DNA from: Tenrec ecaudatus
Taxonomy: Eukaryota > Chordata > Mammalia > Afrosoricida > Tenrecidae
DNA: 64,000 nt
NCBI RefSeq assembly: GCF_050624435.1
Contig: NC_134546.1
Span: 11,307,001 to 11,371,000, forward strand
Direction of reading: 5' to 3'
The notes under the pieces were generated by a model. The model did not search any database. It worked only from the letters and a program-made list of their open reading frames with translations, and had not been told where the DNA came from. Position numbers and translations under genes: made by a program. Numbering within the stretch: position 1 is the stretch's first letter; every line of letters begins with the position of its first letter. Positions 11,801-22,933 of this stretch are shown in pieces.

Positions 11801-12668
11801 GGTGCCAAGGGACCAGGTATAAGGCATCATGCAAAAAAAACAACGATATAAGTGTGTGTATATATGTGTATATGTATATATATACCATATTAAATGAAGG
11901 GGGAAGTGCAGAGTGGAGACCCAAGGCCCAAGTGTCGGCCAATGGAGAGCCCCTCATAGAGGCGTTTAGGAGAGGAGATGGGTTAATTAGGGTGCGAGGT
12001 AGTACCGATGGGGAACACAGCTTTCCCCCAGATCCTGGATGCTTCCTCCCCCCAACTACCATGATCCGAATTCTACCTTGCAGGCCTGGATAGGACAGAG
12101 GCTGTACACTGGTGCATTTGAGGGCTGGAGGTACAGGGAATCCAGGGTGGATGATACCTTCAGGACCAAGGGTGTGAGGGACGATGCTGGGAGAGTGGAG
12201 GGTGAGTGGGTTGGAAGGGGGGAACTGATTGCAGGGATCCACGTGTGACCTCTTCCCTGGGAGAGGGACAGCAGAGAGGGGGGGAGGGGAGACTCCGGAT
12301 AGGGCAAGATGTGACAAAATAACGAGGTATAAATTACCGGGGGCGCGTGGGGGAGGGGGGAGAAGGGAGGGAGGGGAAAAAAAAAAGGAGGACCTGATGC
12401 AAGGGGCTTAGGTGGAGAGCAGATGCTTTGAGAATGATTGGGGCAGGGAATGTATGGATGTGCTTTATACAATTGATGTATGTATATGTATGGATGGTGA
12501 TGGGAGTTGTATGGGTCCCTAGTGGAATGTAAAAAATGAAAAGAGGAGAAAAAAATGATTGGGGCAGGGACTGTACAGATGTGCTTTATACAACTGATGT
12601 ATGTATATGTATGAACTGTGATAAGAATTGTATGAGCCCCTAATAAATTGTTAAAATTTAAAAAAAAG
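11473..12668 (+). mobile_element. L1 LINE, 5'-truncated insertion with 14-bp target duplication
   Basis: Delimited by perfect copies of agagatcaaaagtg at 11459-11472 and 12669-12682. It contains only L1 3' UTR: two partial copies of a repeated block (cttaaaggcttgaag at about 11481 and 11712), 'aagtgcagagtggagaccca', and a terminal 'agttgtat...cccctaataaa' with an A-rich tail. The final roughly 105-base block is present twice, separated by an A-rich linker (12538-12554). Not coding; a dead-on-arrival insertion. Confidence 0.92.
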
Positions 12669-12682
12669 AGAGATCAAAAGTG

Positions 12683-12884
12683 TAGTATTTGCCCAGGGAT
12701 AAAGCTCAGAAGGCAAGAAGGGAAAAATGGAGGAATGGGAACAGTAGACACAGGGAGTAAGTGGGAAGAATGGTGCTACATTATGAATATTGAATCAATA
12801 GCTTGAAGCAAAGTTATTCATGTTGAATGGAAAACTGATTTACTCTGTAAACATGCATACAAATCACAGTAAAAAGTTAAAAAT
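12683..12884 (+). mobile_element. Older L1 3' region, right part
   Basis: Continuation of the element broken at 11472. It ends in an A-rich stretch at 12871-12884 that served as the target for the next L1. Confidence 0.5.
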
Positions 12885-14014
12885 TATTAAATTGGCACTC
12901 TACGATGCTCACCCTCCCGACACAACTGCTGAAGCCAAAGCAGGTGAGCAAGTAAATGTGGTGGAGAAAGCTGATGGTGCCCGGCTATCAAAAGAGATAG
13001 TGTCTGGGGTCTTAAAGGCTTGAAGATAAACAAGCATCCATCTAGCTCAGAAGCAACAAAGCCCACATGGAAGAACACACCAGCCTGTGTGATCACGAGG
13101 TCCCGAAAGGATCAGTTATCAGGCATCAAAAAACAAAAAAAAATCATATCATTGTCTGCACACCTCCATGATACGATCGCCGAAGACAAACGGGTGCATA
13201 AGCAAATGTGGTGAAGAAAGCTGATGGCGCCCGGCTATCAAAAGAGATAGTGTCTGGGGTCTTAAAGGCTTGAAGGTAAACAAGCGGCCATCTAGCTCAG
13301 AAGCAACAAAGTCCACATGGAAGAAGCACACCAGCCTGTGCGATCACCAGGTGCCAAAGGGACCAGGTATAAGGCATCAGGGGGAAGTGCAGAGTGGAGA
13401 CCCAAAGCCCATTTGTTGGCCACTGGAGATCCCCTCACAGAGGGGTTTAGGAGAGGAGATGGGTCAGTCAGGGTGCGATGTAGTACCGATGAAGAACACA
13501 GCTTTCCCCAAGATCCTGGATGCTTCCTCCCCCCAACTACCATGATCCGATTTCTACCTTGCAGGACTGGATAGGGCAGAGGTTGTACACTGGTGCATAT
13601 GGGAGCTGGAGGCACAGGGAATCCAGGGTGGATGATACCTTCACGACCAGGGGTGTGAGGGGCGATACTGGGAGAGTAGATGGTGAGTGGGTTGGACAGG
13701 GGGAGTCGATTACAAGGATCCACATGTGATCTCCTCCCTGGGAGACGGACGGCAGAGAAAGTGGGGAAGGGAGACTCCGGATAGGGCAAGATATGACAAA
13801 ATAACAATCTATAAATTATCAAGGGCTCATGAGGGAGGGGGGAGCGGGGAGGGAGGGGAAATAAAAAGAGGACCTGATGCAAAGGGCTTAAGTGGAGAGT
13901 AAATGCTTTGAAAATGATTAGGGAAAAGAATGTACGGATGTGCATTATACAATTGATGTATGTATATGTATGGATTGTGATAAGAGTTGTTTAGCCCCTA
14001 ATAAAATGTAAAAA
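12885..14014 (+). mobile_element. L1 LINE, 5'-truncated insertion with near-perfect target duplication
   Basis: Flanked by aaaaagttaaaaat (12871-12884) and aaaaagttagaaat (14015-14028), 13 of 14 identical. It holds L1 3' UTR only: two tandem blocks with a 250-base period (gaaagctgatgg at about 12966 and 13216), 'agggggaagtgcagagtgga' and a single 3' terminal block ending 'cccctaataaaatg' plus poly(A). Minus-strand frames of up to 217 codons across it are chance readings of pyrimidine-rich DNA. Confidence 0.9.
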
Positions 14015-14029
14015 AAAAAGTTAGAAATA

Positions 14030-14470
14030 CAAATATGGGGTTAATTGTTCTGTTTAAAGATATTTTCATCGAAAGTTTTAAAAAGGCACTTTATTTGGCT
14101 TTACATTAATTTTGTAATTAATTTCTATCCAATATTTCACTTCTGAGAATTATTATTACAACTCTCATTTTAAAATTTATCCTCTACAATAAAGTCTTAC
14201 TTCACTGGTTCACTGAAAACATGTGATCAAATTATTACAACAAAATTGAACTATATCAGATTATAAGGGGTCAACACATCCTTTTGGCTGGTCAGCCCTC
14301 TGGAAATTTACAAATCACACTCAAGCTCCATGGTGGCCAGAGAAAGATGACAGCAGAAGTAGCCAGTTAAATCCAAATCCCAAGATCTTGGAACACGATC
14401 TCATGCATGTCACTGAATTTGATGGACTTTGTTTAGTATTCCTCTGTGTCTTTGTTAATATGGCCTACTA
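14030..14470. other. Unassigned AT-rich sequence
   Basis: No gene or repeat end recognised. Confidence 0.5.
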
Positions 14471-14474
14471 TGCT

Positions 14475-14656
14475 CACTGCTACCAAGTCAGTTTGATTCT
14501 TAATGATCCTATAGTACAGACTAGGATCTGTGGGTTTCCAAGACAGTAATTCTTTAAGGGGGTAGAAAACCCCATCTTTCTCCCATGAACTGTTTCAAAC
14601 TGTTGACCTTGTGGTCAACAGCCCAACATGTAACCCACTACACAATCGGGGCTCCC
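14475..14656 (-). mobile_element. AfroSINE (tRNA-derived), old copy
   Basis: The plus strand shows the tail (ctcactgctaccaagtcagt), 'gatcctatagtacagactag', the body and the head complement 'cacaatcggggctccc'. The B-box complement (tttcaaactgttgacctt) is diverged. Confidence 0.82.
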
Positions 14657-14669
14657 TCCAGGTAAGTAC

Positions 14670-14840
14670 TTCAGGGAAAATAGAGCAAGATGTTTTTAAA
14701 AAGCAGCTTAACTGTCATGAAAAGTTTACTTGTAACTCAAATGTAACTCGTCTAATCCTCAATTTCCTGTATAAAAGACTTTCCGTCCTTTGGACGCCAG
14801 AGCACATGTTATTTTACCAAGGGTAACTCCGGCTTTGTTT
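14670..14840 (+). repeat. Short segment shared with 6650-6860
   Basis: Both segments carry a 'tacttgtaactcaaatgtaa'-type string, a TATA-like 'ataaaa' box about 50-100 bases later and 'ttttaccaagggt' or a variant. Same orientation. They could be parts of one LTR family; the alignment is by eye. Confidence 0.4.
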
Positions 14841-14999
14841 GTGAAAAAACTGAGGAAATGAAAGAGGGGTCACATCTGACCTCCACTGGCTACACAAAGA
14901 AGAAAGAGAATTCAACTACACACCTGCCCAAGGCCAATTTTTTATGAGGCGAAGATCAGACCTGCCCCACCTTATTTACCCTATGCTGACACATCCTTC

Positions 15000-15390
15000 C
15001 ACAATGCTCTGCTTCTCTGCTGGGGTTGATCATTCATTGCCATGGCTATGAAAATCACAGATAATACTCATAATTATGGGGCTTATTAGAAGAGCTATCA
15101 AGTTACAGAATGTTAAGTACAGAGAGTTCTTTTGTCTGAAACATCTCTTTGTAGCCATGCTGACCAGCATGGCTCTCTTTGGGCTCTCAGCCCAGTGGTC
15201 CCGTGGCCTCTGCCCTGTTCCTTGAGCTGGGAAGCCCGTCACTAGGCCTCATGGGTCCTGTCTTAGGGTCTTGGTGCTGTCGCCTCTGCTGCCTCCACCC
15301 CTTCAGACTAGGATCTTGCAGGCACTCTGCTGATGGCTCCTCTTTCTCGATGGTTGTGGGGTTCTTCTGTTCCTGCTTCTGAGATGGACC
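15000..15390. other. Possible old repeat, related to 53.49-53.85 kb
   Basis: Shares the 'cattgccatg', 'tcacagataatactca' and downstream 'cctctgctgcc' landmarks with 53.5-53.85 kb. No coding signal. Family unknown. Confidence 0.3.
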
Positions 15391-15394
15391 ACTA

Positions 15395-15800
15395 TTTTTA
15401 AAAAATCATTTTACTGGAGGCTCAAACAGCTCTTATCCATCCATCGTGTCAAGCACATTTGGACATATGTTGCCATCATCGTTTTCAAAACATTTGCTTT
15501 CTACTTGAGCCCTTGGTATCTGCTCGTTTTCCCCCTCCCTCCTCCTTTCTTCCTTCCTCATGAACCCTTGATAATTTATAAAAATTTTTTTTGGCATATC
15601 TTACACTGACTGATGTCTCCCTTCACCCTATTTTCTGTCGTCCGTCCCCCTGAGAAGGGGTTATACATAGATCATTATGACCGGTTCCTCCTTTCTACCC
15701 CCACCTTACCCTTATCCTCCTGGGCAGGAAGCATTAAAGAACGAGAGGAAAGTTGTATGTTTCATTGGTGCTATGCTGCACCCTGGCTGGCTCATCTCTT
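15395..15800 (-). mobile_element. L1 LINE, 3' end (antisense)
   Basis: The plus strand starts with a T/A-rich tract, then 'cattttactggaggctcaaa', 'tccatccatcgtgtcaagca', 'catttgctttctacttgagc' and a pyrimidine-rich block. That is the reverse complement of an older L1 3' end than the ones at 11-14 kb (it has the 'gcacatttggacatatgttg' variant). Confidence 0.85.
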
Positions 15801-16321
15801 CCTTGTGACCCTTTTGTAAGAGGTGATGACCCACTGTTATATGCAAGGAAAGTGCAAAACAGACCAATCTCTGAGTTAGAGTCCCCTACACCATATTTGT
15901 ATGTGCTCACCCATTCACTGCATGGAAGTTACAAAGATTTGGGGTGGAAGATCCATATTCAGCAATTTCACTTCACCACAAAAACCAACCATGAAACTCT
16001 ATCATCTCTCTCTTGACCAAGTTCTGATTAATTTTTAATCCTTTGACAAAGATGCTCACCCAGGTCCAAGGAGCAACACGAGCCAACAATATAAACAGGA
16101 TCTTTGAGAGGGCCCCGAGAGGGGCTTTATCCCAACGGTTCTCAAAGTGAAGGACATTTTTCCACCAAGGGACATCTGGCCACAGGTGGAGTCATTCTGA
16201 GTTGCCAAAATGGGGGGGGGGGCGGTGGAGTGATGGTGCTAGAGAGTGGAGCCCAGGGATGCTGCTAAAGGTCTTGTAGGACTGGTCCAACCACAAAGAA
16301 TGTTCCACTCATCATGTCAAT

Positions 16322-16540
16322 GTGGAACCTTGGTGATACAGTGGGTTAAGCATGAGCTTCTAACCCAAAGATCAGTGATTGAATGCCACCAGCTGCTCTG
16401 TAGGAGAAAGAAGGTGAGAACGTCTCCTCCCTGAAAGATGGATAGTCTTGGAAACCCTCTGGAGTAGATCTGCTCTGTCCTATAGGGTCACTATGCGTCA
16501 GAATCAACTCTATCACAGTGGGTTTGGTTGGGGGCCTGGT
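16322..16540 (+). mobile_element. AfroSINE (tRNA-derived)
   Basis: Head 'ttggtgatacagtgggttaa', diverged B box (tgattgaatgccaccagctg), body, 'tctgtcctatagggtcacta' and a tail 'caactctatcacagtgggtt'. Confidence 0.88.
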
Positions 16541-16544
16541 GTCA

Positions 16545-18425
16545 ATGAGGCCACCATCGAGAATGCTTGCCTTCTCCGAGGGGGGGCAGTCCTCACAGGC
16601 CATGTCTGTTCAGAAAGGACAGGAGCCCGCCCAGACACTGGGCCAGAATTTTCAGGGCCCAAACTGTGTTGCCATGGGAGGGAGGCCGGGGAAGGCAGAG
16701 TGTTTGGAAAGGTCAAGGTAGGCCCCAGTCTGATCCACCGCAGATCAGATGGCTGTGATGGCTGAAACTCAGGAACAGGCTGGGTAGGAATTCATTCCTT
16801 GACGCTGAGTTGCAGGAGACTGGGACTGGGCCAGTACTGGAGATGGGCATCAAGTCTGGTCTGGTTAGTGCCAGGTCTGACGCTACCTTATCTCCCTGGG
16901 TCAGGAGAGGCCAGAGGGGAGAAGGGGCAAGGGAGGGACCTGGCCCCAGGTAGGATGGACGCTTTCCAGTCAGACTCTCAGACCAATCACGGTTTCACCC
17001 CATCTCCTCAGTGAGATTCTAATCTTGAGCACACAAAGAGAGAGGGGAGATGACCCCGAAAGTGAACTTGGATCTCCAAGGGGGGCAAGGGTTTATTTAG
17101 TCAGAAAATAAGACATGTGTTTGCTTCTTTTCATAGCACGAGGGGTTCATAGGAAAGCTTCACAGGATCTGTCCCGTTGGTGGGACAGGCTTTAAAAAAG
17201 CACCAAGAAGCCTAAAAGCAGACTTCATGTCCCGAAATTTTCTCTGATTTCTGATAGGCACCCAGAGGGGGTGCATTTCCATCCTGACACTTGTCAACTG
17301 CTTTTGGATTTTCAAAACATCGTCAGAGCTCTCGCTGTGTTTAGCATCTCAGCAACCCTGTGAGGTAGGGGTTAGCCTTCTTACAGGCAGCTAGAGAAAC
17401 TGAGGCACTGGCGAGGCTAAGCAGCTCACCCCCGGCCTCTGGGCTAATGAGTGATGCTGCTCCCTGTCTCAGGTGCTTCCTTGCCCTCCTCCTGCGGGCG
17501 GCTGCCTCGCAACTACCCAGCAGCCGTGGAACCTGTCAGGGACTCTCTATGCCTGTTCCAAGGAGCCTTCAGCATGCTGGCACCGTGCTTCTGCCTTCCC
17601 CCTCTGCCCCTGCCCTCTTACAGGGTTCCTGTCTCGCTCTGTGATGGGTGCACCATCTTGCTCCCAGGCACCCCCTCCTGCTTGAGTTGGACCACGTCCC
17701 CCATGGGGGAAAACCTCTTAGTCGGGTTGACTTAGACCTTCTCGCACACGGCCTGGAGCTCCTTAGCAGCAGCTGCTCTTAGACCCAAGGGGCACGTTGC
17801 CTCAAGAGGAAACCTTCTTCAGCTGCCCAATCTGAGGGCCCAGCTACCATTTACTAAGCGGGCGCCACTGCTGTTTCCGATCTTTGTGGGTGCTTTCCCC
17901 TGCTCTCTTTAAGATGCGTCCCTTTTCCTCCTGAACGTCTTGGTAAAGTAATGTAGCCTTTCTGTAATGAATTGCTAACCATCCAACCCAGACTACTCAG
18001 GAGGCAGAAACGTCAGCATTGTTCGATGTGGCTTTCCAGGCCTGGAGCTACTGGCAGCAGGTCACCAGGCTTGTTCCTGAGGGGTCTCGGGGTGGGTGGG
18101 ACCCACCAGCCTGCTTAGTCAGCAGTTGACCAGCGAGTGGCTTACGGGGAGGAACATATTGTGGCAATTTTAATGTGCAGTTTTCTAATGACCCACGATG
18201 CTCAACAGCTTTGCAGGCACGGGGCCTCTCTGGGGACACAGCTGTTTAAAATCTGTGCAAAACGCTGCACGACAATTTGGTGCACGGTTGGCTTGTGAAG
18301 CCCTTGGCGCTGCGGCCTTCTGCTCAAGGGTAGAGAGGAGACCCCAGTGGGTGAGGTGGCAGAGCTGGTCGAGTCAGCCTCAGGGAGCCTGAAGTTGCCT
18401 GTAATTTTCTTTTAAACAAAGGTGG
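16545..18425. other. GC-richer unassigned sequence around one MIR
   Basis: Apart from the MIR at 17295-17450, nothing is recognised. Several overlapping frames of 60-105 codons occur in this higher-GC stretch, without domains or consistent splice context. Confidence 0.4.
17295..17450 (-). mobile_element. MIR SINE
   Basis: The plus strand reads 'acc ctgtgaggtaggggtt', then 'agagaaactgaggcactggc' and 'gaggctaagcagctcaccc'. That is the reverse complement of the MIR core and tail. Confidence 0.8.
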
Positions 18426-18427
18426 GG

Positions 18428-18595
18428 GAGCCGTTGGGTGCTGTAAATGGCTTAGTGCTTGTCGACGAGCTGAAAGGTTGGCAGTTGGAGCCCAGCTAGA
18501 GGCATCTTGGGAGAGAGGTCGCCCAATCTGCTTCCTGAAGGTAACATCCCTGAGACCCCCGGAAAGAGCTCTACTCTGCACACGGGGGGTCTCTG
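18428..18595 (+). mobile_element. AfroSINE, diverged
   Basis: The order is kept: head 'gagccgttgggtgctgtaaa', B-box region 'aaggttggcagttggagccc', body and 'agagctctactctgcac'. The extreme tail is missing. Confidence 0.65.
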
Positions 18596-18599
18596 GCAG

Positions 18600-19655
18600 G
18601 GCCGGCCATGAACATCCATCTCGGGAAGGAAGAGGTGAATGGAGGAGAGCTTTTGCCACACTGGGCGTGCACTTGGGCCGCAGGATGGCAGGCTTTAAAG
18701 TGGGGGGTTTAGGTGATGTGAACGTCACCTCAGTAAACATCACATGGTGGGAGAGAGGCAGACGTTGACGTGGCCAGGTGTGAACAAGCCACGACAAGGA
18801 CATTGGGCGATGGCAAGTGGGCGGAGGAAGAAGGCATCCGTGGATGGCTTGAGTCTCAAATGGATATTCACGAACTTTCCGCTTCCTTATCAAGAGGAAA
18901 ATGAAGACTTTCAGACCCAAACAGACTATGTTCTTCTTCTTTTAAAAAAATATTCCTTCTTATTTCATCCATATGCTATTTTCACTCACTGGAATTTAAT
19001 AAGGCAAATGCTTCAGGAAACAAAAGTTCCAGCAATGGAAGTTCCACATCTTGGGAACCCGTGCTGTCTTGGGAAACCAAGGCAGTGGTCACCCTAGAGA
19101 CCCTTTGAGACGATTCCAATCATCTCCCATCTCATTCATTCCAGATCCCTTTTCTCCTACCGGATTCCTCTTCAAATCCTGTTCTGCGGCGGGTTCTGTA
19201 CTTGATTACTAGCATCATGAGGGGGTGGAGCATATATTTTCCAGTCTTACCTCTCATTACCCACTTCCGGTAGTCACTTCCTATGCTGAAACTCTTCTCC
19301 TTCCTGGCTCATCTCCCTCCCCTGCCGGCTCTCCTCTCTCACATACTTCTGGGATGTAAAGAGGCCCACGAAGGCTTGAAGGATTCTTCTTGAAGGATGC
19401 TCATGGAGCTTTGAGCTCCTTGATGAATCACGACAAGATAACAAGTGACACATCGTCTGACGCCAACTGACTCAAACCAACAATGAAAAAATAAGACTAT
19501 GGGTAGATGGGCTCCGTAATGGTTGGACTATAGGAACAGAATGAAGCCATCTGGATGCTGTACCTTGTCCTCCCTCTCTGACTTCTAGGTGCAGGTTGGA
19601 GATACACAAGGGGTGACTATGTCCTGTAGAACTCTAGAGGACACCACTAGTGTCA
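18600..19655. other. Unassigned intergenic sequence
   Basis: No gene or repeat recognised, apart from short weak similarity to RTE just before 19660. Confidence 0.45.
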
Positions 19656-19659
19656 TACA

Positions 19660-20240
19660 CAGTGTCGTATGCTGACAAAGCAAGTCACAAGAGAATACGT
19701 ATGGTTTAAAATCAGGATAGGTGTGTGTCAGGGTTGTATCCTCTCACTGTACTTATTCAGTGTGCATGCTGAGCAAACATTGAAAAAGAAAGACTCTCCA
19801 CAGAAGACTGCAGCATCAGGATCGGAGGAAGGTTTGTTTACTAACAATCTGCGATATGCAGATGACACAACCTTGCTTGCTGAAAGTGAGGAGGACTTGA
19901 GCATTTGCTGATAACAATCAAGGGTTGCAGTCTTCCGTATGGATTACAACTCAATGTAAAGAAGATCAAAATCCTCACCACTGGACCAATAGGTAACATC
20001 ATGATAAATGAAGAAAAGATTGAAGCTGTCAAGGATTTTGGCTTGCTTGGATCCACAATCCATGCTCCTGGGAGCAGCAGTCAAGAGATCAAAGGACAAA
20101 TTGCATTGGGTCAATCTGCTGCGCAAGACCTTCTTAGAGTGTTGGAAAGCAAGGATGCTTCTTTGAGAACTAAGGTACACCTGACTCAAGCCAAGGTATT
20201 TTCAATCGCCTGGGTCTCCATTTCTTCACCAATCAGGTAA
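19660..20240 (+). mobile_element. RTE/BovB-type LINE, ORF2 with reverse-transcriptase YADD motif
   Basis: Reverse-transcriptase part of the RTE ORF2, which copies element RNA at a nicked target. Visible landmarks in order are the 'GCILSLYLF' region, the catalytic motif LRYADDTTLLAESEEDL (about 19846-19896), LNVKKIKILTTGP, then IKGQIALGQSAAQDLLRVL and SLRTKVHLTQAKVFSIA. The YADD aspartates are intact, but the frame is split in two at about 19911. The endonuclease, the early RT and the 3' end are absent. Dead fragment; relation to BovB/RTE is from recalled family sequence. Confidence 0.88.
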
Positions 20241-20380
20241 GAGTGGTGGATCCTGAAAGTCCCTTCCAGTCCCACGGGTCTATCGTTTCATCATTCTGGG
20301 ATTTCTTTAGCAGAAACAGTGTTTCCATGGCTTGACTGTCTTTCACTGAAGACCTCATAGGATGTCTCTTGCCATCTTTT

Positions 20381-20503
20381 TTTTTTTTAATTTTAAAAAA
20401 CATTTTATTAGGGGCTCATACAACTCTTATCACAATCCATACTCATACATACATCAATTGTATAAAGCACATCTGTACATTCTCTGCCCTAATCATTTTT
20501 TGG
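20381..20503 (-). mobile_element. L1 LINE, very short 3' end (antisense)
   Basis: After a T-run the plus strand reads 'ttattaggggctcatacaac', 'tcttatcacaatccatact' and 'tgtataaagcacatctgtac'. This is the reverse complement of the young L1 terminus seen at 12.6 and 43.4 kb. Only about 120 bases survive, a severe 5' truncation. Confidence 0.9.
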
Positions 20504-20789
20504 TGTTCACCTTCCAGAACAAACAAGTAGGTGAGAAGCCCTTTATAAGAGGAAGCAGAGAAACCGCAAGAAAAACGAACATGTAAAAATCGTGTGTTGT
20601 GAAAATTCTCAGTTCCAGGGGCCATCTATTGTACTCTATTTTGGTCAACAAGTTGCTAAGCAACCGCCATTGCGGAGCCATCCTTGTGTGCTGGGTGTTC
20701 AATATTCTATGCTCAGGTCTCATCTCGTTTCTGAGCACAAGCTCCACCCCACCCTTGGCCTCCAGACCAGGGAAAGCTGTACCTTGTGT

Positions 20790-20915
20790 TTCATAGACAG
20801 AGCAAATAAGGTCTGGAAAGGTGATAGAAGTTGTCCAAGATCACACCATTTTTGAATGGCAGGATCTGGATTTAAACCTAGTTGCTGGGCCCAAAATGTT
20901 AGCTCCTTACCCTCT
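20790..20915 (-). mobile_element. MIR SINE
   Basis: The plus strand reads 'agatcacaccatttttgaat', 'ggcaggatctggatttaaac' and 'agctccttaccctc'. This matches the reverse complement of the MIR core region. Confidence 0.6.
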
Positions 20916-20919
20916 CGGC

Positions 20920-21960
20920 TCTCCCCTCAGACCTTTAGCGGAGTCCTTCTGGTGTATGGCTTCTCAAGAGGAGCCCTTATCTTTAGGGAACACTTCCTGC
21001 TATGGGGGAACCAGGGACGGATTACTCACTAAGCAAGGTAAGAACACGCTTAAAGCACCCACAGAACAGGGGCCCTAGTTGTTCAAAACACACATCCATA
21101 GCTGCCAAGCAGGGAGGGCATGAGGGAAAGCTAGTGTCGTTGTGGAAGGGAACTGGCAGAGCACTCCATGAAACTGATAGGCGCTCCCATGAGAGAGAAT
21201 GTGTTGGCCAGAAGTAGAAGTCATGCAGGGTCACCGTACACAAAATTGTTTAAGCAACGAGCATCCTGCCAGTTCAGCACCTTCGCTGATACCTGTCTCT
21301 GACCGTCTCTTCCTTTTGCCATTGAAACTCCTTAGCATGGTGGGTCTCTGGGGAGCATATTACTTCATGCTAAGAAATAGGAGGTGAGATGAGCTGCCGA
21401 GTCTAACTCTGGCTGCATTCACCCAATATGTACCCCGATTCAATGGGAGCAGTTGCTGGGCAAGGGTGGATGATATGAATGGATCCTAGGTCTCAGGGGG
21501 CATTTTGAGAGGACGGTCTTAGGACGGTCTTGTCCATGAGGGTCGGCTGAGCCAGCAGCCCCAGCCAGGAGTGCCAGCAATGCTCCTTGCCAGGATGCAG
21601 ACATTCAGGTGTGTTCCCGAGCACATTTAGGCCAACAACCATTGGGACCTCCAGCCCAAGGTAATGGACAACAATGATACTTTCCTTCTCATTGGGCCTG
21701 CTCAGGTGCACCTTCAGAGTCAGTTCTCTGACGCCCACTACACAGGAGAGCGCCAGCAGCCCTCTCCTTGCGTGCCATGTGTGGGCTCTGGCCCCTGTCA
21801 TGTGCCAGGCTGGCTACAACACGCGTTCGGGGACAGCATCCCACTGCATTTAGATCATGCTGTTTACTGGGACTCTGCCACTGTCGGGGATCAGTGGTAG
21901 TCCAGTGAACTGTGAAGATGCGCATCAATGGCCAGAATGTGAGGGCACACTTTTTAAAAG
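20920..21960. other. Unassigned intergenic sequence
   Basis: No domain-bearing frame. A small duplication (ggacggtctta, about 21512-21535) is visible. Otherwise nothing is recognised. Confidence 0.45.
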
Positions 21961-21965
21961 TATTA

Positions 21966-22100
21966 TTTCAAGACAAAACCGAAAAACAAAACAAAAACAA
22001 CAACAACCAAATACCGATGGAGAGCTGCGAAGGGCCCATCCACAATCGCTATGCAAAACAAAACAAAACAAAAAAAACACAACCCCCCCCAAACCGAAAT
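21966..22100. repeat. A-rich (AAAAC)n / (AAC)n simple repeats
   Basis: Two clusters of aaaac and aac units, at about 21975-22010 and 22052-22082, the second followed by a C run. They may be remnant tails of SINE or RTE insertions. Confidence 0.8.
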
Positions 22101-22216
22101 GATGTCTGAAATATGATTAAAGTATTTCTAGTCCTTTTCTTTCAATCTTTGGCCTGAAGAACAAAATTCCAAGTCCCAGCGCAGTTCTTTTTTGACTTAG
22201 ATCTGAGCTGTTCTCA

Positions 22217-22257
22217 TGGTTGTTAGTCCTATTCGAGTTGTACCCATCACTAAGTCC
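22217..22257 (+). repeat. Left arm of a 41-bp inverted repeat
   Basis: Begins tggttgttagtcctattcga. The reverse complement lies at 22934-22974 with one mismatch, a C/T difference at a CpG. The 3' side abuts a 5'-truncated LTR-like sequence. Confidence 0.92.
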
Positions 22258-22616
22258 TGTGAGACATCCCTGAGGAGAAGCCACGTTGACTTACCCTGAT
22301 GCAGCCCTGGTGCTGGAGAAGCTTCATGGAGACCTCTGCTGGCATTGAGATGCTTACACCGCCACTGGATTCAAAGATTTTCTACTCAGTGAGCTGTGAT
22401 CCTCCTGCATTCAGCATCATTGTGTGTGTGTTTTGTGAGTTTGAGGAGGACTTTTTAGATCGGTGTTGGACATACGGGCTAAGTTGGACTTACAGGCTTG
22501 AACTGGACTGGGTTGGAATGCTTTCTGAATGTACACTTACCCTTTATATAAAACTCTCTCTTATACATATATGAGTTTCTGTGGATTTGTTTCTCTAGTT
22601 TACCCAGACTGACACA
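22258..22616 (+). mobile_element. LTR-like repeat (family A), 5'-truncated
   Basis: Shares the right two thirds of the 40929-41448 LTR: gagacatccctgaggagaag, 'gcattgagatgcttacaccg', 'gtgttggacatacgggctaa', 'tttctctagtttacccagac', ending gacaca. The 5' part is missing exactly where the inverted-repeat arm begins. Confidence 0.8.
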
Positions 22617-22619
22617 GCT

Positions 22620-22933
22620 GCAGACCCCATAAGGAATAGAAACTCAGATCCTGCTTTGGGGGATCATTTTGCTGCTAATGATGTAAATTATTTGGAACAA
22701 AAGCGAGCCAAGTGGTTGTCCACATGACATCGGATTATTGGAAAACTCATGGTGAAAACATCTGGATGGCAAACTAACAAGGTTCTGTAGCCAGAATATA
22801 TTCAGAGGGCAAAGCTAGCAGGGGGAGATTGTGAGCGGGAGTGGCTACTTTGTTCTCCATCAGTCAGTGCCAATATTGTTTTGTTGGAAAACTAGTCACC
22901 CCTCAGTGATTGGGTTCTCAATTTGCTCTGGAT
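22620..22933. other. Unassigned spacer of the inverted repeat
   Basis: No repeat or gene recognised between the LTR end and the right arm. Confidence 0.5.

Noticed and set aside
13292-13945. 217-codon minus-strand frame (and similar at 11748-12317 and 12056-12472)
   Set aside because: Lies entirely in the antisense of the L1 3' UTR, whose pyrimidine-rich reverse strand gives long stop-poor Pro/Leu/Ser readings.
18324-18920. 198-codon minus-strand frame
   Set aside because: Overlaps an AfroSINE and shows no domain or conserved motif.
19846-19896. YADD motif considered as evidence of a retrovirus
   Set aside because: Flanking residues (LRYADDTTLLAESEEDL) and the downstream order are those of RTE/BovB LINEs. 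There are no protease, integrase or LTRs next to it.
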